From contig JAABTN010000016.1 in NCBI GenBank assembly GCA_011389895.1, positions 1 through 64,000 of the forward strand: a DNA stretch of 64,000 nucleotides, in the 5' to 3' direction. Under the pieces are notes generated by a model. It saw only the letters and a list, made by a program, of their open reading frames with translations. It did no database searches and was not told the origin of the DNA. This document shows, one piece after another, positions 8,427 through 15,877 of this stretch (positions are counted from its first letter, which is position 1; each line of letters starts with the position of its first letter). The position numbers and the translations under genes are program-made. The DNA comes from Maritimibacter sp. (lineage in GTDB: Bacteria > Pseudomonadota > Alphaproteobacteria > Rhodobacterales > Rhodobacteraceae).

Positions 8427-9639
8427 TTTTCACCAGAACGGCAATATCACGACGCTCCACAATCTCAGGTCGCGTTCAAAGGACGAGCTGAATTACGAGC
8501 TTGCCGCCTTCGCCCAGACCCGCAAGATCAGCCTGATCCTGCCTTCGTTATTTTCCGAGCTCGAAGGTCCGGCCCTGCCGCATATCCTCGACGAGCTTTC
8601 CGAGGTGCCCTATCTCCACCGGATCGTGATCGGGCTGGACCGCGCCGACGAAGCGCAATATCGCCACGCCCGCAGTTTCTTCGCGCGGTTGCCGCAGGAT
8701 CATATCGTGATCTGGAACGACAGCCCCCGGATGCTCGCGATGCACGACCGCCTCGTGGCGCTGGGGCTCGCCCCCCAAGAGCCGGGCAAGGGCAAGAACG
8801 TGTGGTCCTGCATCGGCTACCTGATCGGACGCGCCGACAGCGCGGTTATGGCGATCCATGACTGCGATATCCTGACCTATTCGAACGAGATGCTGGGGCG
8901 GCTCGTCTACCCGGTCGCGAACCCCACCTTTCCCTACCAGGTCGCCAAGGGGTTCTACCCCCGCGTGGGCGATGAAAAGCTGAACGGACGGGTCACCCGG
9001 CTATTGGTGAGCCCGCTTCTGATCGCGTTGAAAAAGGTGATCGGGGACCGCGATTACATCGATTACCTGCGGTCGTTTCGCTATCCGCTTTCCGGTGAAT
9101 TCGCGATGCGCACGGCCATTTTGCCCGATTTGCGCATCCCGTCCGACTGGGGCCTCGAGATCGGTGTCTTGTCGGAAGCCTGGCGCAACCTCGCGCCCAA
9201 GTCGGTGTGCCAGGTCGAGATCGCCGACGCCTATGACCACAAGCATCAGGATCTGTCCGCCGATGATGCCTCGACCGGGCTCAGCCGCATGTCGACGGAT
9301 ATCTGCAAGGCGGTGTTTCGTAAGCTCGCCGCCGATGGCACGGTCTTTACCCCGAACGTTTTCCGCACCCTGAAGGCGACCTATTACCGATCAGCGCTGG
9401 ACCTGCTCGATGGCTATTACAACGACGCCAAGATGAACGGGCTGAAGATCGACCGGCACGCGGAGGAAAAGTCGATCGAGCTCTTTGCCGAGAACATCAT
9501 CCGGGCCGGAAACATCTTTCTCGAAAACCCGCATGAAACGCCGTTCATCCCGACCTGGAACCGGGTTCATGCGGCGGACCCGGAGTTTTTAAAGGACTTG
9601 CAGGCGGCAGCGCGCGCCGATCAGGACGAATTCGGGTAA
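8419..9639 (+). CDS. GT81-like glucosyl-3-phosphoglycerate synthase
   Basis: Protein of 406 aa from ATG 8419, preceded by AGGAGG at 8409-8414. The GT-A fold begins with ISLILPSLFSELEG. HDCDILTYSNEML holds the DxD-type metal site, and LSGEFAMRTAILP with DWGLEIGVLSEAW matches the GEFA and W.LEIG regions of GT81 glucosyl-3-phosphoglycerate synthases (GpgS). GpgS joins NDP-glucose to 3-phosphoglycerate. With the upstream HAD phosphatase it forms the two-step route to glucosylglycerate, an osmolyte and precursor of some glycolipids. Last gene of the run; it ends 10 bp from a convergent gene. Glucose versus mannose specificity is not visible here. Confidence 0.82.
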   Translation: MADFHQNGNITTLHNLRSRSKDELNYELAAFAQTRKISLILPSLFSELEGPALPHILDELSEVPYLHRIVIGLDRADEAQYRHARSFFARLPQDHIVIWNDSPRMLAMHDRLVALGLAPQEPGKGKNVWSCIGYLIGRADSAVMAIHDCDILTYSNEMLGRLVYPVANPTFPYQVAKGFYPRVGDEKLNGRVTRLLVSPLLIALKKVIGDRDYIDYLRSFRYPLSGEFAMRTAILPDLRIPSDWGLEIGVLSEAWRNLAPKSVCQVEIADAYDHKHQDLSADDASTGLSRMSTDICKAVFRKLAADGTVFTPNVFRTLKATYYRSALDLLDGYYNDAKMNGLKIDRHAEEKSIELFAENIIRAGNIFLENPHETPFIPTWNRVHAADPEFLKDLQAAARADQDEFG

Positions 9640-9649
9640 GGGGCCAAGC

Positions 9650-10456
9650 TCACCCCAAGAGATCCGACCCGCGATCACGCCCATTGAACGGAAGGTCGGG
9701 ACCAAGGACCACCCGGCGCAGCATGTAGGGCAGGTAATAGCGCATCAGCCGGGCAAACAAGCGCGGCTCGCGGTGTAACCGATACATCCAGCGCAGGTTC
9801 AGCCGAACGAAGAGGTCGGGGTAATAGCTGGCACGCCGCGTCGCGGTCTGACCGACGAACCCGCCGCAGGTGATCACCGCCATGGCGTGACCGGTATGCT
9901 TGGCGATGTCTTGGGCAAAAATCTCCTGTCGCGGCGATCCCATTGAAACAAGGAGGACATCCGGCTTTGCCTTGGCGATCCGCCCGATGAGCGCGCCGGC
10001 ATGCGTGACCGGGAAATACCCGTCCTCGGCAAAGACCACCTCGAGCCCGGGAAACCGCTGCTCGATGATCTGGCGAAAGACTACGGCCTCGCCCGGTCTA
10101 CCGCCAACAACGGCAAGGCGCGCACCGCGGTCGCGCATTTGCGAAAAGACCACTTTGGCCAGACCCGAAAAATCGAAATGAAGGCTTCGACACAGCCCGC
10201 CCAACCCTTGTTTCAGAGCGCGCGCCATGAGCCCGCCATCGGCAACCACCCGGTCCCCGCGCCCGGTGACGATATGGCCCGCGCGCAGGTGGGCAAGCGT
10301 ATGGGGGTTCAGGTACCAGACGATTTCCGGGCCGGTTCGGTCGGCGAAAACCCATGAAACAAAGTCGCCTTCCCGGCGCAAAAGCTGATCACAGTCGGGT
10401 TTGCGGACCGGCGTATCGGGTGTCATGGGCGGTTCCAAAGGGACATCGAAGAACAT
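9650..10456 (-). CDS. WecG/TagA/CpsF family glycosyltransferase (GT26)
   Basis: Protein of about 268 aa. GT26 enzymes (WecG, TagA) add N-acetylmannosamine-type residues to lipid-linked sugars in surface polysaccharide synthesis. Family features seen: VWYLNPHTLAHLRAG, VVADGGLMARALKQ (the ADGxG-like active region), LAVVGGRPGEA, and DVLLVSMGSPRQEIFAQD followed by TCGGFVGQTATRRASYYPDLFVR, here given in pieces. ATG at 10456 (MFFDVPLEP) is preferred over the upstream candidate at 10483. Soluble or membrane-associated. It lies just downstream of a GT4 gene on the same strand. Confidence 0.85.
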   Translation of the reverse strand: MFFDVPLEPPMTPDTPVRKPDCDQLLRREGDFVSWVFADRTGPEIVWYLNPHTLAHLRAGHIVTGRGDRVVADGGLMARALKQGLGGLCRSLHFDFSGLAKVVFSQMRDRGARLAVVGGRPGEAVVFRQIIEQRFPGLEVVFAEDGYFPVTHAGALIGRIAKAKPDVLLVSMGSPRQEIFAQDIAKHTGHAMAVITCGGFVGQTATRRASYYPDLFVRLNLRWMYRLHREPRLFARLMRYYLPYMLRRVVLGPDLPFNGRDRGSDLLG

Positions 10457-10535
10457 GGTTTCACCGCCTCCCAGTCTTCTCACAAAGCCTTACCAATTGG
10501 TTAACACGAGACGCGAAAAAGCCGCCAAGCGCGCC

Positions 10536-11498
10536 TCACCCGGCACCGTCGATCACCCGCAGCCAATCCAGCGCCAGCGCCTCATCCGACAGGGCCGAGA
10601 GATCGTAGTGCCCCTTGGGCAGGTCTTCTAGCGCTCGGATCAGGCCATCGGGATCGTCCGGGTCAAGGTCCGCGACGGGGCCGATCAGCCGCTCGAAATC
10701 CGTCCGCCCGGTGCGAAACCCGTTGGCGATGATCGGCGTGCCGGTGCGCGCGGCCTCGACCATGATGGTCGGAAACCCTTCGTAGCGGGACAAAACCAGC
10801 ACCGCGTCCGCCGCGCGCAGGGCGGCGAGCGGATCGTCGGTCACGCCCGCGAAGCGCACCCCCGCCGCGTCGGCGCCCGGTGGCACCGTGTCATAGCCAT
10901 AGACAGTCACTTCGACCTCTGCCCCCCGCGCACGCGCCTGCGTGATCTGCCACAAAACCGCGTCGAGCCGTTTTTGCGCGCTGTCCCGCCCGAAATAGGC
11001 GATCTTGAGCGGCCCCGTCCCGGCGGGCTCACGAATTGCCACGCGGTCCGGCAGGTCTGGGTCAAGCGGGGCATAACAGGTGAACACCCGCGTCTTGCGC
11101 ACGAAAGGCAGAGCGGTGATCTCAGCCGAAAGCTCATCACACACACAGACCACCTGGCCCCTCCGGCCGACCCAAGCGAGAAAGAGAATGTCCTGAAGCC
11201 GCTTGAGGGCTGTCCGGGCCACAGGCACGTGCCTCCAATAGATCAGCCGCACACCCCGCGCCTTCCCGCGCATGTCGCGCAGATCGCCCTTGCGGGAAAA
11301 GATCACCCTGCGCCCAGACAGGTTGTCGGAGCCAAGCCGTTCTGTGGTCTCGCCGAAAATCCGGTCCCCGCCAGCCGAAACCAAGCCGGCATCGTAGCCC
11401 TGCCGGCCGAGAAAATCACGCAAACGGAGGCTGACCCGTTCGATCCCGCCCGGTTGTTCGTAGTTGCAAAAGATCCGGATCTCGGCGTCTTGTCCCAT
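10536..11498 (-). CDS. glycosyltransferase family 4 (GT-B)
   Basis: Protein of about 320 aa with a GT-B fold. The N-terminal half has IRIFCNYEQPGGIERVSLRL. The C-terminal half has IAYFGRDSAQKRLDAVL and the donor-binding SRYEGFPTIMVEAARTGTPII, the E-x7-E region of GT4 enzymes. Start is ATG 11498 or ATG 11504, two codons upstream; the 396-residue open frame is far longer than needed. Probably adds a sugar to a surface polysaccharide. It is divergent from a sugar transferase gene. Confidence 0.82.
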   Translation of the reverse strand: MGQDAEIRIFCNYEQPGGIERVSLRLRDFLGRQGYDAGLVSAGGDRIFGETTERLGSDNLSGRRVIFSRKGDLRDMRGKARGVRLIYWRHVPVARTALKRLQDILFLAWVGRRGQVVCVCDELSAEITALPFVRKTRVFTCYAPLDPDLPDRVAIREPAGTGPLKIAYFGRDSAQKRLDAVLWQITQARARGAEVEVTVYGYDTVPPGADAAGVRFAGVTDDPLAALRAADAVLVLSRYEGFPTIMVEAARTGTPIIANGFRTGRTDFERLIGPVADLDPDDPDGLIRALEDLPKGHYDLSALSDEALALDWLRVIDGAG

Positions 11499-11623
11499 GC
11501 CCATGTTTCGCCTGCCACATACCATTGAGCAAGGCCCATGGGCGTTTTGCGTATTTGAGTGGAACACCCACGGATCCTCGGCTACAACGCGCCACATCGC
11601 GATACCGCGTTCCCGAGGGATCA

Positions 11624-12292
11624 TTGAAACTCTTGCGCCATGACACCGCCACGGACCACCGTGGGGGGTCTGAAGACCCCCGCACCTCCGGCCAGCCCGG
11701 TGGGTCGAACCTGTTCTGGACGGCAAAGCGGGTCGGAGACGTGGCGACCGCCATCGCGCTTTTGCCCCTGTTTGCCATCACCGCACTCGTCATTCTCGCG
11801 CTCAATCCGATCCTGAACCCCGGCCCGCTGTTCTACGTCCAGACCCGCATGGGCCGGTATTGCAAACCCTTCGCGACGTTCAAGTTCCGGACCATGACCG
11901 ATACGAAAAGCCGCCCGCGCCTGCATGACGCGCCGCTTGAGGTGGACCGGATCACGCCGCTGGGCGCCTTCATGCGCAAGGCACGGATCGACGAAATACC
12001 GCAGGTGATCAACATCCTGAAAGGCGAGATGAGCCTGATCGGCCCGCGCCCTGATTTCTTCGGTCACGCCCGCGTCTATGTGCGCGCCATCCCCGAATAC
12101 CGCGATCGCCACCGCATTCGTCCGGGCATCAGCGGATTGGCGCAGGTCGAGCTTGGCTATGCCGAAGGGGTCGAGGCCACGCGCGAGAAGACCCGGCTTG
12201 ACCTTATCTATATCGAGAAGGCCGGGTTTCGCATGGATCTTGTCCTCTTGTGGCGCACCGCCCTGACCGTGGTGCGCGGTCTAGGGCGTTGA
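11624..12292 (+). CDS. bacterial sugar transferase (ExoY/WbaP-like phosphoglycosyltransferase)
   Basis: Priming phosphoglycosyltransferase that moves a sugar-1-phosphate to undecaprenyl phosphate to start exopolysaccharide repeat units. A membrane hairpin (VATAIALLPLFAITALVILAL, in part) precedes KFRTMTD, RKARIDEIPQVINILKGEMSLIGPRP (shown in pieces: RIDEIPQ, GEMSLIGPRP) and RPGISGLAQV. No ATG is near the N-terminus. TTG 11624, seven bases after a GAGGG-like site, is a reasonable start; TTG 11525 would extend the protein by 33 residues of unlikely sequence. Start is uncertain, function is not. Confidence 0.85.
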   Translation: MKLLRHDTATDHRGGSEDPRTSGQPGGSNLFWTAKRVGDVATAIALLPLFAITALVILALNPILNPGPLFYVQTRMGRYCKPFATFKFRTMTDTKSRPRLHDAPLEVDRITPLGAFMRKARIDEIPQVINILKGEMSLIGPRPDFFGHARVYVRAIPEYRDRHRIRPGISGLAQVELGYAEGVEATREKTRLDLIYIEKAGFRMDLVLLWRTALTVVRGLGR

Positions 12293-12293
12293 C

Positions 12294-13334
12294 ATGGCAG
12301 TCACGCTGACGCGCCTTGCCGATCTGGATACGCTGCCGTTCGACGAAATCATCGACGCGCGGTCCCCGTCCGAGTTTGCCGTGGACCATCTTCCCGGGGC
12401 GATCAACCTTCCCGTCCTCAGTGACGCCGAGCGCGCGCGGGTCGGCACGGTGTATGTGCAGGACGAACCGTTCAAAGCGCGCAAACTGGGGGCGGCGCTG
12501 GTCGCGCGCAACGCCGCGCATCATCTTGAGACCACGCTGGCCGACCGCCCCGGCGGCTGGCGCCCGCTTGTCTATTGCTGGCGCGGCGGGCAACGTTCGA
12601 ATGCCTTCGCCTCGATCCTGTCCCAGATCGGCTGGCGCGCCGACGTGGTCGAGGGCGGGTATCGCAGCTATCGCCGCCTCGTGGTGGGGCTGTTGCACGA
12701 CACGCCGCTGCCTCACCCTATTCACCTGATCGAGGGCGGAACTGGAACCGCGAAAACGCGACTTTTGCACCATATCGCGCAGGCGGGCGGGCAGATTATC
12801 GACCTTGAGGGGATGGCGGCGCATCGCGGGTCCTTGTTCGGGCCGCTGGATGACCCGCAACCGAGCCAGAAGATGTTCGAAACCCGTATTGCCGCCGCGC
12901 TGAGCGGGATGTACCCGGCCAAGCCGGTCTTTGTCGAGGCGGAAAGCAGCAAGGTGGGCGGGCTTCTCGTGCCCCCACGGCTGTGGAAGGCGATGTGCGC
13001 GGCCCCTTATTGCGAGATCACCGCACCGCTTGCCGCCCGGGCCGCGCATACCGTGGCGACCTATCCCGATATCGTCAAAGACCCGGCGCGGCTCGACGCC
13101 GTTCTGGGCCAGCTTGTGCGCTATCACGGGCACAAGCAGGTGGATCACTGGCGCGCGCTGGCAGCGGCGCGGGATTGGAGCGGGTTGGCGGGTGACTTGA
13201 TCGCCAAGCACTATGATCCGGCCTACAAGCGCATCCGGGGCGACGCCCCTGCCCTGTCGGTCCATGATCTCGCCGACCTGTCGGATGCCACGCTGGCCGC
13301 CACCGCCCAAGCGATCCTTACGCGCGTGTCCTAG
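12294..13334 (+). CDS. mnmH: tRNA 2-selenouridine synthase
   Basis: Protein of 346 aa (SelU/MnmH/YbbB). It converts 2-thiouridine at wobble position 34 of tRNA-Lys, -Glu and -Gln to 2-selenouridine using selenophosphate. An N-terminal rhodanese domain (IIDARSPSEFAVDHLPGAIN, about residues 16-35) carries the active cysteine Cys95 in LVYCWRGGQRS. It is followed by a P-loop-like ATPase domain (IEGGTGTAKTRLL). Starts 1 base after the sugar transferase stop, yet is unrelated to it. It is convergent with selD, which makes its substrate. Confidence 0.93.
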   Translation: MAVTLTRLADLDTLPFDEIIDARSPSEFAVDHLPGAINLPVLSDAERARVGTVYVQDEPFKARKLGAALVARNAAHHLETTLADRPGGWRPLVYCWRGGQRSNAFASILSQIGWRADVVEGGYRSYRRLVVGLLHDTPLPHPIHLIEGGTGTAKTRLLHHIAQAGGQIIDLEGMAAHRGSLFGPLDDPQPSQKMFETRIAAALSGMYPAKPVFVEAESSKVGGLLVPPRLWKAMCAAPYCEITAPLAARAAHTVATYPDIVKDPARLDAVLGQLVRYHGHKQVDHWRALAAARDWSGLAGDLIAKHYDPAYKRIRGDAPALSVHDLADLSDATLAATAQAILTRVS

Positions 13335-13346
13335 GCATGATCCCCG

Positions 13347-15533
13347 CTACCCAAGCGTGAGGGCCACCGGCCCCGCCTTGACCCGCCCGATCTCGCACAA
13401 GATGCCACCCGCCGCCTCGACCCGGGCGCGCGCCGCGGCCACATCGCCCGGCGACAGGGCCGCGAGAAAACCGCCCGCCGTCTGCGGATCGTGCAAAAGC
13501 GCCACGCGGCCCGGGTCGCCCAGACCCGTGACCGGCGCAGCCGCCATATTGGCGGGCTGGATGGTCGAGCGCACGCCGGCCTCGGCCAAGCCAAGCGCCC
13601 CGTCATAGAGCGGCACATCGTCAAGCCAAAGCTCCGCCGCGTGACCCGAGGCTTTCATCATGGCCATCAGATGACCTGCAAGCCCGAAGCCCGTGACATC
13701 CGTCATCGCATGGGCACAGGCCAGCGCCTCTGCAACCGCGCCTTGGGTTTGCGCCATCTGACGCAACATCTCCGCAACATCGCGCCCCTGCGCCCGCCCC
13801 TGCATCTCGGCGGCAAGGATCGTGCCGGTGCCGATCGGGCGGGTGAGGGCCAGGATATCGCCCGGCTCCGCCCCCGCGAGCGTGATCGCAGGACCAGTCA
13901 GCAGGCCGGTCACGCTGAAACCCAGAACGCATTCCGCGCCCATGGTGCTGTGACCCCCGACAATCTCGGCCCCCGCGTCCGCGACCACCGCGCCCGCCGC
14001 CGCCAGCATCTCGGACAGCACGCGGGCCTGCATCGCTTCGGATTGGCGCGGCACCGTGATTTGGGTCAGCACCGCTTGCGGACGCGCGCCCATGGCCCAG
14101 ATATCGCCCAAGGCATGGATCGCGGCGATCCGTGCGAAAAGCTGCGGATCCTCGGTAAAGGCGCGCAGGTGATCGGTGGTCAACACCTGCCGGGTGTCGC
14201 CCATGGCCAAGAGCGCCGCGTCATCGCCCGGCCCCATCAGCACATCGTCGCGCCCGGCCCGCGGCAGGTCCAACAGCGCCTGTCCAAGAACATTCGGCGC
14301 GATCTTTGACCCGCACCCGGCGCAAAGCATCTGCGCCCCCTCCCCCGCTTCGGCGCGCACATCTTGGGCGACCTCGCGCGGCAGCGCCGGTTGGTTCATG
14401 CGCGGCAGGTCGCGAAACTTGTCCATGAACGACTGGTCGACCCGGTTTTTCCAACGCCACAGCATCGGGGTCGCAAGCGCCATGCCCCATTTCTCGGCCA
14501 GCGCCGTCTTGTCCCCGAGCGAGACGAGCTTCAGGAAATCTTTTTGCGGTCGAAACGCCTTCATCCGCCCGCCCGACAGGCTGGCACGCAGGTTGTGGGC
14601 CAGAACGGGGGCGGCGCGCACCGCGAACACCCCTGCCTTGGGGCGCGGGCTGGCAGAAAGATGCGCGCAATCGCCCACGGCGAACAGCGCGGGATGCCCC
14701 GGCACCTGGAGCGTCTCGCCCACCTTGACGAACCCATCGGGGGTGAGCGGCAGCGCGCTGTTCGACAACCAGCCATGGGCAAAAGCCCCCGCCGCACCGA
14801 TGGTGAGCGCCGCGGGAATGCGCGTGCCATCGGCAAGCGTGACCGAAGCGGGATCAACCCGCGTCACCTTGGCGCCTCTGCGCACCTCGATACCGAATGC
14901 GGCCAGCGCGCGGTGCACCTTGGCGAGCGCCATAGCTTTGAACCCTGACAGGCTGTCCGCGGCCTCGATCAAGGTCACGCGCGGCGTTTGTCCAAGCCCG
15001 CGCAAACGGTGCGACATGGCAAGCGACAGCTCTGTGCCCGCGACCCCGCCGCCGATCACCATAACGTCCGGCGCGGCCGCACCAGCCGCCACGCGGTTGA
15101 CGAAATCGCGCCACCGCGCGGCATAGGTGTCGAGCGGTTTGGCGCCCAGCGCATAGGCTTCGAACCCGTCGATCATGGGCATCTCGGCATGAATGCCGAC
15201 GTCAAGCGAGGCGACATCGTAATGGATCGGCGCACGGCCCGCGATATCGATCCGCTTTGCCTCCGGATCAAGGCCGGTCGCAGCCCCGAGAACCAGCCGC
15301 GCACCGGCAAAGCGCGCGAGTTTCACGAGGTCTATGTCAAGCTCATCACGCCCATAGTGCCCCGCGATATGCCCCGGCAGCATCCCGGAATAGGGCGCGG
15401 TCGGACCGGGATTGACAAGGGTCAGCCGAACGCCCGGCAGCGGGCGCATCCCCCACATCCGGGCGACAAGCGCATGGGCATGCCCCCCGCCGATCAGAAC
15501 AAGGTCTTGGGTCAGCGGAATCTGCGGCTGCAT
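13347..15533 (-). CDS. selD: FAD-dependent oxidoreductase-SelD fusion (selenide, water dikinase)
   Basis: Fusion protein of 728 aa. Residues about 1-370 form an FAD/NAD(P)-linked disulfide-reductase-like domain related to type II NADH dehydrogenases (VLIGGGHAHALVARMWG; MVIGGGVAGTELSLAM; LFAVGDCAHL). Residues about 395-728 are SelD, which makes selenophosphate from selenide and ATP. The catalytic Cys407 and Lys410 lie in CAGCGSKIAP, so a Cys-type, not Sec-type, enzyme. Ends 12 bp from convergent mnmH. ATG 15533 has AGGAG at good spacing; ATG 15560 is an alternative. Such fusions are known; the oxidoreductase half presumably supplies reduced selenium, which is inference. Confidence 0.94.
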   Translation of the reverse strand: MQPQIPLTQDLVLIGGGHAHALVARMWGMRPLPGVRLTLVNPGPTAPYSGMLPGHIAGHYGRDELDIDLVKLARFAGARLVLGAATGLDPEAKRIDIAGRAPIHYDVASLDVGIHAEMPMIDGFEAYALGAKPLDTYAARWRDFVNRVAAGAAAPDVMVIGGGVAGTELSLAMSHRLRGLGQTPRVTLIEAADSLSGFKAMALAKVHRALAAFGIEVRRGAKVTRVDPASVTLADGTRIPAALTIGAAGAFAHGWLSNSALPLTPDGFVKVGETLQVPGHPALFAVGDCAHLSASPRPKAGVFAVRAAPVLAHNLRASLSGGRMKAFRPQKDFLKLVSLGDKTALAEKWGMALATPMLWRWKNRVDQSFMDKFRDLPRMNQPALPREVAQDVRAEAGEGAQMLCAGCGSKIAPNVLGQALLDLPRAGRDDVLMGPGDDAALLAMGDTRQVLTTDHLRAFTEDPQLFARIAAIHALGDIWAMGARPQAVLTQITVPRQSEAMQARVLSEMLAAAGAVVADAGAEIVGGHSTMGAECVLGFSVTGLLTGPAITLAGAEPGDILALTRPIGTGTILAAEMQGRAQGRDVAEMLRQMAQTQGAVAEALACAHAMTDVTGFGLAGHLMAMMKASGHAAELWLDDVPLYDGALGLAEAGVRSTIQPANMAAAPVTGLGDPGRVALLHDPQTAGGFLAALSPGDVAAARARVEAAGGILCEIGRVKAGPVALTLG

Positions 15534-15565
15534 GGCGGCTCCTGAAACACGTTGAAGCATCTCCT

Positions 15566-15604
15566 ACAGCGTTTCACGCCGGGGGTGAAATAACGAAACG
15601 CTGT
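15566..15604. repeat. nested inverted repeat upstream of selD
   Basis: Perfect 10-base arms ACAGCGTTTC (15566-15575) and GAAACGCTGT (15595-15604) enclose a second inverted pair, TTTCAC (15572-15577) and GTGAAA (15585-15590). It begins 33 bases upstream of the selD start codon, in its leader or promoter. Could be an operator or a 5' hairpin. The remainder of the 15605-15761 gap shows nothing recognisable. Confidence 0.55.
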
Positions 15605-15761
15605 CATAACGGTGAGAGCGCTCCCTGTGCCGATCCGCCGCGCAACGGTGGCACGCCGCGAGACGTCCGGACACGGGGCAAACACGCGCCATCCGCACGC
15701 GCGGCGGCCGCAACCTTAGGCGTGCCAACCCCGACGACCTACATGACTCATCTGCCTGGAA

Positions 15762-15837
15762 TGGTGCCCCCACACGGACTCGAACCGCGGACCTACTGAT
15801 TACAAATCAGTTGCTCTACCAGCTGAGCTATAGGGGC
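15762..15837 (-). tRNA. tRNA-Thr (anticodon TGT)
   Basis: Read on the minus strand the 76 bases fold into a complete cloverleaf. The acceptor stem GCCCCTA pairs with TGGGGGC, the D arm is AGCTCAGCTGGTAGAGCA, and the anticodon stem CTGAT/ATCAG encloses a loop with TGT. The T arm is GCGGTTCGAGTCCGT, followed by discriminator A and an encoded CCA. The TGT anticodon reads ACA and related Thr codons. It stands alone, between selD and the iron-type permease gene. Confidence 0.96.
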
Positions 15838-15877
15838 ACGGGCCTCCTATGCCAAAGCGTGCGGGCAAGTGCAATCT

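Noticed and set aside
12204-13310. 368-codon minus-strand frame opposite mnmH
   Set aside because: mnmH has rhodanese Cys95 and P-loop; the antisense frame is a shadow.
13347-15533. Possible selenocysteine codon in SelD
   Set aside because: The catalytic position is TGC (Cys407); no in-frame TGA.
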